Positions 10,834-23,700 of a stretch of 64,000 nt of DNA are shown here, one piece after another. Source of the DNA: Blepharisma stoltei (taxonomy: Eukaryota; Ciliophora; Heterotrichea; Heterotrichida; Blepharismidae); contig CAJZBQ010000025.1 of assembly GCA_914767885.1 (NCBI GenBank), positions 62,001-126,000 on the forward strand, read 5' to 3'. The position numbers and the translations under genes were made by a program. The notes under the pieces were generated by a model, which saw nothing but the letters and a program-made list of their open reading frames with translations, ran no database searches and was not told the origin of the DNA. How positions within the stretch are numbered: position 1 is the stretch's first letter; every line of letters starts with the position of its first letter.

Positions 10834-10992
10834 TTTTTATATTAAATTTTCTAAAAAATTCTATAAAAATAAAAAAATATGATGCAATATTTATTTATTT
10901 TTTGTGTAGAATTCAATGCTATAAAGCATAAATAAAATATTAAATATATTTTGAAGACGAGCAACTTTGAGTATTTTTTAAAAGTCCCTGGG

Positions 10993-11226
10993 ATGAGTGG
11001 ATTCAAATCAGTATTCAAGAAATGGTGAGCTGTGACGCACTTTATTAATTATGGAGTTAGAAATGAACATAAATTAGCCCCAAAAATTTATTATTGAAGA
11101 AATAAGAAGCAAAAAACTCATATGCTGATACTAGCAGCTTGGATCGTATGCATAATCTTGATCCTTGAGATATTTTTGGTGAGTTTTATATTGAAAGATA
11201 TAAATATTTTTAATTTTTCTTTATAA
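10993..11226 (+). CDS. Small single-pass membrane protein, unknown
   Basis: A 77-aa frame from MSGFKSVFKKWWAVTHF to IFNFSL before TAA, with two TGA codons read as Trp. Residues ~45-66 (MLILAAWIVCIILILEIFLV) form one strong membrane helix, preceded by a basic segment (YYWRNKKQKTH), which suggests the N-terminus faces the cytosol or matrix. Size and layout resemble small mitochondrial inner-membrane subunits, but there is no specific match. It could be chance. Confidence 0.4.
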
Positions 11227-11902
11227 TAAAAAATATAAATCTGGATCTTTGATTTAACAGTAAGCAAACTTTTGATGAAGTTTATAGATTCTTATGAGGT
11301 TGTAATTTTAAAATGGAAAATGCTTACTTCTTAAAAAATAGTTTGTATAATTTTAAGATTTTGAGACCATTAGGACTATAACTATCTCAGCAAAAATAAG
11401 CATAAGTATTAACTAGTAAAACTTTAATTAAAAATTTATAGGAGTAAGCTGAATTTTTAAAAATGCTTGAATGAGCATATAGAATTTTAATATGCTTTTC
11501 ATTGTCTAATTTTTAATTTAATATATAATTAAACTTGATACTTATTTAATTGTTTATTTATGACATACTATGAAGTAACTTTTTAATATTTTATTTAGAG
11601 ATATGGAGCTTCATGGCATAGGTAATGTACAAGTAGGTCTTATTAAAAATTTATTAATATTCATTAAAAATAATTCATCAAATTTTGTTACGATGAAAAG
11701 TTGGGCTCAATAATTTTTTCAATCAAATTTTTAAAACAAATTCTAACATTAAATTCTCTATTTATTATTAAATAATTTTCCCTCAATGTTCTATTACTAA
11801 ATTAGCAGTTTTTCTCCATAATATCTCAACTGCTTTTCATTAAAATATTTATTTTTTAAAGCAAGTCGCTATTATCACATAGAATTTCTTGTTAATTATT
11901 AA
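11227..11902. other. Intergenic, nothing recognised
   Basis: AT-rich; no frame, repeat or RNA recognised. Confidence 0.5.
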
Positions 11903-12598
11903 CTACCTCGGCGCTTCATTTTCAAGCATCCACAACGCCGAAATCACATATCTAAAATTTTCTCCATTATTTTGAAATTCTATCTTCTGCCCAATAATTG
12001 CGGAATCTCCAAAGCAAGGCTCTATTTGTCAACAATTATAAAAAATTGCCCTCCCCCTTTCAGCGACTGCATAACACCAATTTTTTTTCCTGCTAGACAA
12101 GCAGTCATCAGCATGGACAATTAAATTTAATTTCCCTTTTTTTCCCATTTCCCTTTCATAATCTTCTAAAAATAGCTGTTTTGCTTTAATTCCGACCTTT
12201 GCCATAACTTTTTCAATCGTGTATTTTCTCCTTATTTTGAAAAAGTTTTCAGGTACCACCTTATTCATTCCTATGGCAGCTGTTATAAAGGCACATTCAA
12301 GAGCATAAGAAAGCCCTTGACATTTATGGAGAGGGCGGTCTCTGAGAGTTAATTTTCTATTGCAAAAATTTGATTGCCAAGAAGCACTGAAAACTTTGTA
12401 ATCGCTAGAAGATTCAGATTCGTTAGTTTTGGACTCAGAAAATGGGTTGTCGTCGACGTTGATTATTTCTTGCTCGTTTTCGCTGTCTTCTTCTTTTTTT
12501 GGAATTTTGTGAGAGAGTGGGTTGATGAGATCGATAAATTGTTTGGGTTTCTTACGAGGTTTCGAGGGGTCTTCAGAATCATTAGACCTTTTGACCAT
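11903..12598 (-). CDS. Basic, probably nuclear protein, unknown family
   Basis: 231 aa on the minus strand. One TGA as Trp (YNCWQIEPC) extends the frame beyond the first apparent stop. The N-terminus MVKRSNDSEDPSKPRKKPKQF carries a classic basic nuclear-localisation-type cluster, followed by an acidic serine stretch (ESKTNESESSSDYKV). Residues ~70-231 look globular (CQGLSYALECAFITAAIGMN; KLNLIVHADDCLSS) and contain several Cys, but I do not recognise the fold. The end is VISALWMLENEAPR before TAG. Confidence 0.7.
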
Positions 12599-13244
12599 TT
12601 TAATAATAGAAGTTGATCCCCCATTTTCTTAATCTTTTTATAGTGAGGAGGTTAATTTTTTTTAAGTTAATTTTATATAAATATTTTTTAAATAAATATC
12701 AGTGTGATTTAGGAAAAAGGGATAGAAAAATAGAAAATTTTAATTAATATTTTGCCAATAGGAGAGTTAATTATATATTAAGGTAGCCTATAGGATTTTT
12801 TATAATTCATTTAATAAAGAAAATATAAATTAAGAATTTTAAATAATCTTTTATTAGGATTTTATAAAATAATTCTGAATATAATAAATAAGAATTCTGC
12901 GTTATATACAGATCAGATAAGCAAATTATAAAATTAGAGCTAAAATATACTATTCGCAATTATGAAATGGTATTCTTAATTACTATATAAAATAGAACTT
13001 GCTATTTCAGCAGGCAGTGCTATATTCAGCCCAATTAGTAATATACTGACTTCCTGGCCAAAATAGTATTAAGATGTTTTGAAATTCATTTATACATAGA
13101 TTTTTGTTGAAGTAATAAAATTTCTTTTTGTAAAAAGTGAAAATAATAATTTGTATAGTCTTGAATTATGCTTAACAGATCTCGCTCAAAAAGAAAAATT
13201 ATTAAATTATATAATAAAAATGTTTCCACTATAAAAGAGAATCC
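12599..13244. other. Intergenic, nothing recognised
   Basis: AT-rich spacer with no credible frame or repeat, up to the MITE-A that follows. Confidence 0.5.
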
Positions 13245-13612
13245 TAACTCCCCCCCCTCCGTGAGTGAACAAAACCATTAGAAAAATCCATATTTTTTGC
13301 CTAAAAAAACCCACCCTCGTGAGTGAACAAAAATTTTTTATGGAAAAAGATTTTGGTATATAAGTGATAATTATTATAATGAAATCTAGAGCTAATTCTG
13401 TTTAATTTTAAACAAATTGCTTTTAAAAAAACATAATTTTTATAAATTAAATTAATATTTGCTTTCCAATTTTTGCAAATTAGGATTTTTTTAAATTTCG
13501 AAAAAAAATATTTTTTATAAAATTTATATATAAATTTTTTTAAAAAAAAAAAAATTTAACCCCCTCCGTGAGTGAACAAAAATTTTTTTGTTAACTCACG
13601 GAGGGGGGAGTA
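13245..13612 (+). mobile_element. MITE-A
   Basis: TA at 13245-13246 and 13611-13612, same orientation and layout as the copy at 8458: direct motif pair at the left and a hairpin at the right. Intergenic. Confidence 0.88.
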
Positions 13613-13713
13613 AGTGGCAAAAACAGAGACAACTGATGTTAGTCAACGATAAAAATTTGATAATCCAGATACTTTTCCTAAAATTCCTAATATATGCTGG
13701 TGAAATTTTTTCT

Positions 13714-14252
13714 TACTCATCCCCTTTAAATTGAACAAAATTACCAATTTTTTGGTCCCTGGAACAAAATTTTTAATTTTTTATTTTGTAGAAATTTATG
13801 TGCAATTATCTTTAATACTCAATTTAATGTGGCTAAAATTAAAAATTTACCTGCAAATTGTTTTAAATTAAATGGGAGAGTACAAATAGATATTTATTTT
13901 TGAACCGATAAATTTATGTACACATTTAAAATTTTAGTACTTGCTCCCCTCTCTGACCGAATCCTATTTAGCAAAACAATCTTAAATTTTTTTTTTAAAT
14001 ATAAAAATTCTTTATAAAAATAATTTAATGTATAAGTGATATATATTATAATTAAATCTCTGGCTAATTTTGTTGAATTTCAAACAGCTACCATTTTAAA
14101 GCATAAATTTTACAAATTATTTTCATTTTGCATGCAAAAGTTTTTGCTCACTCACAGAGGCGGAGGGAAAAAAGTATAATTTAAAAGTCAAAAGACACAT
14201 GCCCCTTTAAATTGGAATAGAATTTTTGTTCCAATTTAAAGTGGGGAGAATA
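13714..14252. mobile_element. MITE-C with a decayed MITE-A nested inside
   Basis: TA at 13714-13715 and 14251-14252. The ends are inverted copies of CCCTTTAAATTGGAACA (left form CCCCTTTAAATTGAAC, right form GTTCCAATTTAAAGTGGGG). Inside, about 13930-14180 keeps recognisable MITE-A interior (ATAAGTGATATATATTATAA) and a decayed terminus (TTTTTGCTCACTCACAGAGG). The nesting gives a relative age: the MITE-C copy was there first, or the two recombined. Confidence 0.65.
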
Positions 14253-14810
14253 AGAAAATCTATAAATTGAAAAATTTAACCATTCGAAATGAAGAATATG
14301 AAAAGGTTATAAAATTAGAAATGAATAGTGCTAATTAGTCTTGCTTTTAGTATAATGCAAACAAAATAAAATTTTTGAATTTTTTGAATTGAAATATGAA
14401 TTCTTGGGATTTGAGAGGATTAAATCATAAATACAATTTAATCTATATATCAAAAAAACAAAGTCAGAAAAGACCAAAAGAAAAGTAAAATATTTTGCTG
14501 TGAGCAATAAAAATGAGATATAAATTTTAATTCTTATTTAATATTATTTAGTGGCTCTGGAGGCCATTTACAAAATTATTCATATTAGGCTTTCTCTATA
14601 ATTTTTCTGTCTCTCCTCATTATTAAATTTGCTTACTTCTACAATCCAATAAAATTTTTTTTTATTTATAAAAGCAGAAATTTCTATATAAATTTTAATA
14701 AAAATGTTCCAAGCTATTTCTTATAAAAACCTATATGTTAGAAGTTTAATGTCCTGGCCAGGCGAACTTTTATTCGAAAATATGGTACCATATAATTCCT
14801 TATTGAATCA
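14253..14810. other. Upstream region of paralogue 1
   Basis: AT-rich; probably 5' region of the first TmcB-like gene. I see no convincing promoter element or other feature. Confidence 0.4.
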
Positions 14811-17800
14811 ATGACTGTCTTAGAGCATGCACATGCACAAGATTTCACAGTAAATTCAACACCCTATCGAAAACTAAAAAAATTCTCATACAGCATTTTA
14901 AGCCAACTTTTTGTGGCAAAATACAGCTCTAAGCCTCAGTTAAAACATCAAGCGATTTTAGAAGCAATTTTGAATTTAATTTTAACCCTACAAATAGTTT
15001 CGCTAGCTTGATATCCAGACCTAAATATCTCCAATTGGTCAACCTTTCTATCATTTTTAAGGATTTTAGGATATATAAGCTATGATTCTATTTGTGCCGA
15101 TTTAGGTATAATGAATTTATGTTTTGGAGCAACGGCATTCGCGATATATGCTGAGTTTGTTTTCTTATTTATTTTTGGAATTTTTGCTTATTTGAACAAA
15201 AACCTTCCAAAAATCCTCACTTTTATCCCGATAAAAATAGCCCATATTTTTACATCAATAGGAATTATACCAAGTTTCATGATAATGCTTATGGTTTTTA
15301 AATATTCCATAATTAATGCGGAATATATAGAAGAATATGACAATGGAATTAGCGCTAAAGATTTTAATTACGGGACCTTTGGGATAGTTTTTTCCTTATT
15401 TTCTATGATTTTGCTGCTTTGTATCAATTTTCTTTATGAATTTTTTATATGTGACATGAAGCATTCTCACCATAATTTAAATATAAAAGCCAGGTCTTCA
15501 TCGGAATTGGATTTGCAAAGAAAAGCCTTTTATATCGTCATGTGCATTTTTTACGTTTCATTTGGAAAAGATAACGTGTCAGGTTTACAAATATCTGCAT
15601 TTATTATTAGTTTTGGGCTGATGGTAAAAAGTATTTACGTTTTGCAATATTTTAATGTGGTCGAGAATTGTATACAAATTTATAAAATGGCAGCGATTTC
15701 GATGACTTTGCTAATATTTTTATTTGGAGAAATCTTGGATAACACAAAAATTATCATAGTTTTTAATATTATTTTGCAGCCAATTGTAGCGTATTTTACT
15801 ATAAAATTTGTAGCTTATAAATATAAGAAGCTTAAAGAAAATTCTGAAAATCCGAGAAATCAGTTTGAGTTTGAAAGAAAATTCAGACATTTATTTACAA
15901 GAAGCCATGATCTTGACGCAGATAAATCTTTGAATTTATTTACGGATTATTGGAATGCTAGACAATTTAAGAAAAACAAGCTATTTTTAATATGAGAGTT
16001 TGATGTATGTATTTCAATAATTATAATCAAAATATGGCGGCTCAGCCTGGCTGTCAAGATTTTGCTAGCCCAGAAATAGATAGTTATGCTAGTAATTAGT
16101 AGTAGTAAGTTTAGGGCCTAGCTTAGTCTGCCTTTCAGGATCTTGATTTTATCTCGAGGGAAAGGAAAGCTTGGAGTTGAAAAGGGAAGCCTAGCAAAGA
16201 CTGCCTTGCTTATTAGCAGCTCCCTAGAGTTAAACAGAAGTTGCGCCCTGGGCTACAAGTTTGCCTTTTTCTGAGAGTTGGCTAGATATTTTCATGTAGC
16301 AACCCTCGTCCGGTGTACGGCACGGTGACCCAGCCCGCTTTACGAGCCTTAGGCTGAGAGGAGTCAACGCCCTGGAGAGGCAGAGGCAGGCCCAACGAAG
16401 CAAGGTGGAAAAACGCACCCGCAGGTGCTACCAGGATTTTCTCAATAATCTAGCTTAATATAATCTATTTCAATACTTAAAGATGAAAGACTTGCAAGGG
16501 TAAAATTTTCAAAAATTTCAAAAGCAGAATTTTCATTAGAAGGAGACATCCAAGAATGAAAAATTTTTACTTGGCTTAAGAACGGGGATCGCCACAAGTT
16601 TTCAGACACCAGCTTTATGGAGTTTTTGCTGAAATTTAGCAAAATTAAAAAGAAGGATGAAGCAATTTGCAACATCTTAATACAGCTCTGCAACGAATTT
16701 AATTCCAGACAGCCAAGGATAAAAAAATTGATAAATTTAGTTTATAAGACTGGGGACAATATTGGCAATATTACTGAAAACTATAAAAAACTTACCGAAA
16801 AGTATAAAAGTGCTGAATCATATGACCACTATGCCAGTTTTCTTGAAAATATTGTAAGTAACATAGAAGAGGCCAATTTAATCCATAGGAAGAAAAATGT
16901 GTTAAATATTAATAATTTTCATGGGGAATACCAAAACCTTGAAAATTATGGAAAAGATGTTGGAGTGCTTCTTGTTTCCTGCTCGGAAGAAGCTTTTGGG
17001 ACGATTTGCTATATAAATGACAAGGCTTCCCAGATATTGAAAACTTCAATAGTAAATGCTTTAGGAATTCCTTTAGCAAATTTTATTCCACATCCTTTCG
17101 GCCGCTTGCATGACATGTTGATGAAAAACTTTTTAAAAGAATCTACAAGGGTAGATATCCCTTCACACAGAACCTTGTGTTTACAAGCAAATGACGGGTT
17201 TTTAATAGAGTGTTATACAATGATATGCTTTTTACTATTAATTTTCAATAAAATTATTGCAAGCCTTCAGAATATAGAAATTAATATAAAATGATATAAA
17301 TTTAACCGCATTTTATGACTCGGCTTATTTTTTGGTATCGTTTAAGCCTCGATCGACAACTAGACAAGTTGCCATAATTTCTGAAGAAAATATCATAATA
17401 AATAGTTCAGAATTCTTTGGACACTATTTAGGCAGCACTGCAAAAAATTTGCGAAATATCCCTCTTTCTGATATTATTCCAAGAATTTATATCACGAAAA
17501 TGCAAGACTATGAGCCCGTAGTCCGTAATGTTAACAACCAGTGTCTTGCACTGGTCCGTATCAAAAAAATAATAAAAACGGTATCTTTTTATTTTTTAAT
17601 TGTAGTTCACAATGATGACGAAATTCGCCGGTGGCAGCTAGGTGAGGACGAAGACCAGCTACAGAATTTTTATATTGAAAATGCCAATAATTCAGCCCAA
17701 TATAAAAGTTTGGGAAATTTAAATAGCTTTATATTATCTAGCTACGAAACTTCGCCAAAAAAGCACGATAAAGAAACTGATACTTTGGCTCAAAATTCGT

Positions 17801-20279
17801 TTTTGCCACTATCAGAAGAGAAAAAATCAGAAAATCAATTCGAAAGTACGTCCAAGCGTTCTTCATCAAGAAGTAGCAGTAATATTAACTCAAATCACGC
17901 CAAGAAATTATTATTTTTATCAAAAAGAAAAATACATAAAAATGGTGACGACAGACCACCCGACCTCTCGACCCTATTTCCTCAACAGCAGCAGGCAACG
18001 GCCCAGTGTTGCGGATTTAGGTGGAAAGGGCCGGTAATCCTTTATGTATTATCGGGCTGGGTTTTCTTTGAGCCCGAGGAGCTAATTCTCGGACTTGGAG
18101 TTTTTCCCCCAGGAAAACCATTGGAAAGGGCAAGGTCGGCCATTGTCTGAAGGGCAATATGACCCTCAGACCCCGCAGACGGTATTTGCCTAACGAGAAA
18201 CTGGGAGTTTCGACCCAGGTGGTTGGTCCTTAGACTCCAGAAGCCATGGAAGTCAAGACTGGTCGCGCGAATCCCTTGTTTGAGGCAACAAGGAGGGTGT
18301 CCGCCGAGGCTCCTCAGGGGCGATGAGCGTGTAGGGGTGCAAATCCCCGGCCCTGCAAGGCAAACGGCTTAATCTAATCTAATCAAAAAGAAAAATATGG
18401 ATGCTTCAATGAGCTTTATTGATCGTCGTAAGAAAAAATTAGATCTTTACAGTAATTATCACAATGGTGGCGGTTCTTTCATATATAATTTCAGATGTTT
18501 CCCATACTTCGAAAATGAGCTCTTTAGGAGATCTTGGGAAACTTTTATATGATTATGAGACTATTACAGACTGGTCTAGGACAATTGATAAGCAAGTAAA
18601 AGCAAATAGCACGTCGACACAAGCTCAAAAAGTTATCAACATAAATTATTTTCTCAGTATTGTAAGCGATTTAGAAGTCATCCAAAATGTGCTTTTGGAT
18701 CATTTCAGAGACTGAAGCTTTTGTGATAGCTCAAAAATTATTTCTAAACTCGCCCCTCGTGAGCGTAAAAATCATTTGAAAAATTTTTATTTTTTGGATA
18801 AAAACCCACCCTGAGTAAGCTAAAAAACAATTTTATATAAATAATAAGGATAATAAAATCTTTAGCTATTTCTGTTGAATTTTTTCAATATTAAAGCATA
18901 AATTTTGAAAAGAAAAAAAAATAAAAAATTGTTAACCCTTCGCTCCCTAAGGGAGGAGTAAAGAGATTATTCCAACTTGGAATTTTAACACAAATACCCC
19001 AACAATTGAAAAAGTAAATCTTTATAATGGAATTAGTAACTTTATCGCTGAAGTAAGCTATATTTAGGGAAAAAAATTCATCAGCAATATTAATTTGAAT
19101 AAAGATTATTTATCTAGCTTAAAATACATATTTTTGAACGGCATTTCAGACTCTTTTGATTACATAAATAGGACTACCTATGATATTGCAGACTGCGAAG
19201 TCAATAGAATTTTAGTCACAGGAACCAATATAAATGCACTGATAATTTCAGGACTTTTGGCCTTAGGCGCTTTATTTTTTGTAGTTTTAGGGTTCGCTGT
19301 ATTAGTGTCAAAAACATATGATGAATTTTGGAATTTTATGCTAAATAAAGCCCAAGTGTCTATGGCAAAGCTTAAAGCGTCCTCAATAGATAGATTAATG
19401 GTGGTACATGGGATTGATTATAATTCTGAGACCACAAGTGCAGAATACATGAAAATCAGCAGCCATATACGAAGCATAAAGTCTCATTTATATCTAAAAT
19501 TTATGTGAAAGATTCTTATATTTTTTACAATTGCAGCCTCTTATTATTTTTTAATATATTTTTATATGTACCCACGCTGCGAAAATATGATGATAAAACG
19601 ACCTAAACTTTTGAACAACTATAACTCTAAAAGAGTGCTGATATCAAGGCTAAATATTTTTGGAAGGGAATGTATGAGTCCTTATATGGGCTATAACTTT
19701 AAAGATTCCTATGATTTTCCGAATGCTAAAACTATGGTAGATAAAACATATGAATATTTGGTACAAAATATCAAGGAATTAAAAGAAGATAATTTTTCTA
19801 TTTTAATGTCTCAAAAGCTGAAAGACCGTATTTATGCTATAATATATAACTTTATTAATTACAATTATCAAAAATATAAAAAAGGAATTTAATAAGGGTA
19901 GCTTATAGTAGTATATAAAAGTACGAATTCATCTTTTGCGATGCTGGATTATGGAAGTGATGCTTCTGTTATTAATATTATTGAAGAAATACATGTGATT
20001 TGCTTCAAAACCCCAATGACTGGAACTGAGTATTATCCGTACATAGCGAGGGTTAATGCAGTTCAAGATGAAATTTTAGCTGAATTTAAACTCGCTGATC
20101 ACGATTCAAAAAATATTATAAATGATCAATTAACTCAGATAATGAATACTACTATAGTATACTCAGTAGCTGTGCTTGTATTATTTTTCTTTTACTATTG
20201 ACCGTATTTTAACAATCAAAGGAAGCAATTTGATAGGTTTTCAGTGCTTCCAACGATATTAATGATGGATCTTGAATAG
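14811..20279 (+). CDS. TmcB-like PAS membrane protein, paralogue 1
   Basis: After removing two retroposons, three IESs (one a short MITE-A) and two 15-nt introns, the frame is perfectly open: 1383 codons including TAG. Order of parts: short cytosolic start; N-terminal block of about six or more membrane helices (14990-15800); a helical TPR-like block (16480-16900) starting at the shared motif KDERLARVKFSK; a PAS-like domain (about 16950-17350: GTICYINDKASQILKTS to FLIECYTMI and DSAYFLVSF); a Ser-rich linker; then a second membrane block whose first helix (18400-18490) is followed by an extracytoplasmic region and three more helices ending near YYWPYF. This matches the layout of TmcB/TmcC-type ciliate proteins. 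Ligand and partner unknown. TGA is Trp at many aligned positions (LAWYPDL, IQEWKIF). Confidence 0.85.
16020..16465 (+). mobile_element. Retroposon-like insertion in paralogue 1
   Basis: 446 bp, GC-rich, flanked by TATTTCAATA at 16010-16019 and 16466-16475. Removal with one repeat joins WEFDVCISI to LKDERLARV in frame, as in all paralogues. The end has a short AT tail (TAGCTTAATATAATC). The repeat contains TA. Confidence 0.8.
17226..17298. other. IES, 73 bp, TA-bounded
   Basis: TA at 17224-17225 and 17297-17298. Removal joins ECYTMI to NLTAFYDSAYF within the PAS-like domain, matching the other paralogues (LLIKLTAFHDSAYF). Confidence 0.9.
17935..18381 (+). mobile_element. Retroposon-like insertion with repetitive tail
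   Basis: 447 bp, GC-rich, flanked by the 16-bp repeat ATCAAAAAGAAAAATA at 17919-17934 and 18382-18397. The 3' end carries a short tandem tail, AATCTAATCTAATC, typical of SINE-like elements. Near it is GGGGTGCAAATCCCC, vaguely like a tRNA T-arm but not a good internal promoter box. Removal with one repeat restores the frame (LSKRKIWMLQW). The repeat ends in TA. Confidence 0.85.
18428..18442 (+). other. 15-nt intron 1 of paralogue 1
   Basis: GTAAGAAAAAATTAG, between codons for LLIV and IFTVI. The same position carries a different 15-nt GT...AG sequence in paralogues 2, 4, 5 and 6. Confidence 0.9.
18747..18960. mobile_element. Short MITE-A acting as an IES (214 bp)
   Basis: TA at 18745-18746 and 18959-18960. 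The ends keep CCCCTCGTGAGCG and GGGAGGAG, the interior is shortened. Removal joins SSKIISK to EIIPTWNF, as expected from the paralogues. Confidence 0.85.
19053..19067 (+). other. 15-nt intron 2 of paralogue 1
   Basis: GTAAGCTATATTTAG, between NFIAE and GKKFISN. The same site is occupied in paralogues 2 and 3 but not in 4 and 5. Confidence 0.9.
19840..19923. other. IES, 84 bp, TA-bounded
   Basis: TA at 19838-19839 and 19922-19923. Removal joins LKDRIYA to TNSSFAMLDYGSD, aligned with paralogue 2 (LLDRIYKTANSSNELLKYGSD). Confidence 0.9.
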
Positions 20280-20743
20280 GTGAACATACATACTTATTTA
20301 ATCATAATAGATTTTATTAATATACAAATGATTAATTGCGGCTTTAAACAAGATAATAAGATATATTACATTAGAATTTTTAATTCTCTATAGAAGCTAC
20401 TAAAATTTCAATTGGGACTGTACTTGATAAATTAAAAATATAAAATAAATTCAATCAAGAAATCACTTTAGCAAATAAAAGGCTAAAATCTGATTTTTCA
20501 ATGAAGTTTATTTTAAATAGCTACTATTAAAAAATTAAATGCATATCTTATTAGAAAATAAATTATTTTATTTATATATTTCATTTACATCCTTAACACT
20601 TCTTATTAAATTTAAACCTTAATCTGCATCATTATCTAGTTTTATATAAAACTTTATCAAATAATGCTAAAAGTTTCAAATTTGCTATAATTAAGTCTAT
20701 TATTTTTTATCAATTTGAATTTTAATAATTGAAACCATAATTT
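20280..20743. other. Spacer between paralogues 1 and 2
   Basis: AT-rich; presumably 3' end of copy 1 and 5' region of copy 2. Nothing else recognised. Confidence 0.5.
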
Positions 20744-23700
20744 ATGTCTAAAGCCTGAGAAAAAGAAAATACAACTTTTAAATTTCTACCAAAATCACAA
20801 CTTTTTAAGTTGAAAATCTTTTTATATAGTATTTTGGCTCAGCTATTTGAGGTCCAATACAGTCATACATCTCCATACAAAAGGCAGCTGCTATATGAAA
20901 TTGTGATGAATAACATTTTAGCTTTACAAGTAATTTCGTTGAGCTGGTACCCAAATTTAAGCATCTCTGGATGGTCGAGCTACAAACCATTTTGAGAAAT
21001 TTTTGGTTACTTAAGCTATGACTCTATATGTGCAGAGCTAGGAATAATGAATTTCTGTTTCTATGGGACTATTTATTGATATGAGCTGAAGTTGGGTTTT
21101 TAGGTATTTTTGGGTATTATATATCAATAAATAAAAATCCACCTGAATCTGTAGCCCTTTTTCCAAGAAAGGTATCACTGTTTTTCACAACCATCGGAAT
21201 GATCCCAAGCTTTATGATAATACTGAATATTTTTAAGTATTCTATAATTGGATCGTCTTCAACAGAAGAATATAATGGAAATGCCAAAGGGAGCGATTTA
21301 AATTATAGTTACTTTGGGATTTTATTCCCTTTATTCTCTATTTTGATATTGCTTCTTTTCAATTTTTCTTTTGAAGTGTTCTCATGTGATATGCAGCACA
21401 CACACCACAAGAAAAACATAAAGGCAAGATGCTCTTCACAATTGAGCTTGCAAAATAGAGCTTTTTTCCTATTTATGTGTATTCTTTATGTCTCATGTGG
21501 AAAAGAAAATATTTTGGTATTACAAGTATCAGGCTTAATACTATCACTGTATCTGGTTATTAAAAATATATGAAGTTTACAGTATTTCAATAGCATTGAA
21601 AATAGTATTGAAATATTCAAAATTACTTCAATTTCATTGACCTTACTAATTTTTATTTTTGGCGAAGTCATGGATAATTCAGAGATTATCATGATTTTTA
21701 GTATAATTTTACAGCCAATTGCTGCCTATTTAATTGTAAAACTTGTGTTCCACAGATATAAAAAACTAAAAGAAAATAGTGAAATTCAAAAAACCAATAC
21801 GAATTTGAAAGAAAATTCAGGCATATTCTGACTGGGGAAAATAAAGAAAATGATATAGGAATTTTAGATTTGTATCGGAGTTATTGAAATATGCCAGGAT
21901 TTATGAAAAATAAAATTTTTGCTATATGAGAATTTAATGCTGTAATTTCAATAATAAAAGATGAAAGATTGGCAAGAGTAAAATTTTCAAAAATTACTAA
22001 AGCAGATTTTTCAATAGAAGGCGATATTCAAGAATGAAAAATAAATAAATATTTTACAAGTGGAAAATGCAAGAATTTTCCAGATACAAGCTTTTTAAAA
22101 TTTTTACAAAAATTCAGTAAAGTGAGGTTTAGGGATGAAGGGATTTGCGATACGCTGATAAAATTATATACTGAATTTAGCTCGAGAAAGCCAAGAATTT
22201 CAGTATTGATGAATTTAGTTGACGAGACAGGAAAAAGTCTTGATGAAGTAATGGATGGGTATAAAAAGTTAATTGAAATACATAAAAACGTTGAATGCTA
22301 TGATAATTATGCGAGTTTTCTAGAAAATATAGTAAATGATGCAGAAGAGGCAAATTTGATACACAGAAAAAGGAATGTATTGAATATTAATAATGCCAGA
22401 AACGACTATCAAAACTTAGAAAATTATGGCAAAGATGTCGGGATTTTGCTAATTTTATGCTCAGATGAAGCTTTTGGAACAATTGTCTATATTAACGAAA
22501 AGGCTTCACAGATTTTAAAAGTTTCCACAGCAAATGCTAATGGAATTTCTCTGTCAAACTTCATCCCTCATACTTATGGCAACTTACATGAGAAATTAAT
22601 GAAAAATCTTGTAGAAGAATGTAAAAATGTAGATATTTCTTCTCATAAAACTCAATGTTTTGTGACAAGTGATGGATTTTTAGTAGAGAGTTATGTCATG
22701 ATTAAATTGACTGTATTTCACAATTCTCTTTATTTTTTAGCATCAGTTAAGCCTCGATCGGCAACTAATAGAGAAGTTGCTATAATTTCTGAAGAAAACG
22801 TGATTATAAATCACTTAGAACTATTTAGCCATTACTTAAATAACGATACCAAAGACCTTAAAAGTTCCCTTCTTTCTGATATTATTCCCCTTAATATTGC
22901 AGAAATGCAAGATTATAAGCCATGGATTATCAAATTCAACGAAAAACCTCTTGCTTTTGTGCGTATCAAAAAAGCAATAAAATCGGTATCATTTTATTGC
23001 TTGCTTATGATTCATAATGATAATGAAATTCATGAATGGGAAATAGGGAATAATGAAGACCAAGAAGAATTCCTTGGAAGCGCTTATCGAAAAGAAATAG
23101 CTGAAAAAGCCTTATTAAAACACAAATTTAGTGAAATTATTGAATATACGCCAAAAGAAATTGATTATTTAATTAGCAGCAAAGAAAATGGAGAAATTCA
23201 ATTAGAAAATACCTCAAAGCCTTCTACATCAAAAAGCAGCAGAAGCATTTATTCAAGCCACTCAAAGCAGCTGCTCTTAAAATCAAAGCAAAAAGTAAGG
23301 GTTCTCCAATGAGTTTTATTTATTGTGGTAAAAAATATTTAGATACTTTCCGTGATCATTACAATGATAGGGATTTTAAATTATATAATAGGAGACGTTT
23401 CCCATACCTCAAAAATGAGTTCCTTACTCCCCCCTCCTGAGCGAACAAAAAAATTTTGTTGGTTAAATTTTTTTTTTTAAAACAACTATATAGAAAATAA
23501 TTTTTTTCGAAATTTAAAAAATCCTAAGTCGCAAAAATTGGAAGCAAATATTAATTTAATTTATAAAAATTTATGTTTTAAAAAGCAATTTGTTTAAAAT
23601 TAAACAGAATTAGCTCTAGATTTCATTATACTAAATATCACTTATATATCAAAATTTTTTTTCCATAAAAAATTTTTGTGGTGGGTTTTTGGGAAAAATA

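Noticed and set aside
12374-12616. Plus-strand 80-aa frame
   Set aside because: Antisense to the basic nuclear-type protein; no start context or motif.
18300-18380. tRNA gene suggested by GGGGTGCAAATCCCC
   Set aside because: No acceptor stem, anticodon arm or D arm can be built around it; it lies in the 3' part of a retroposon.
21050-21100. A very short IES or 13-nt intron to explain the frame shift in paralogue 2
   Set aside because: No TA pair restores the frame and introns elsewhere are strictly 15 nt.
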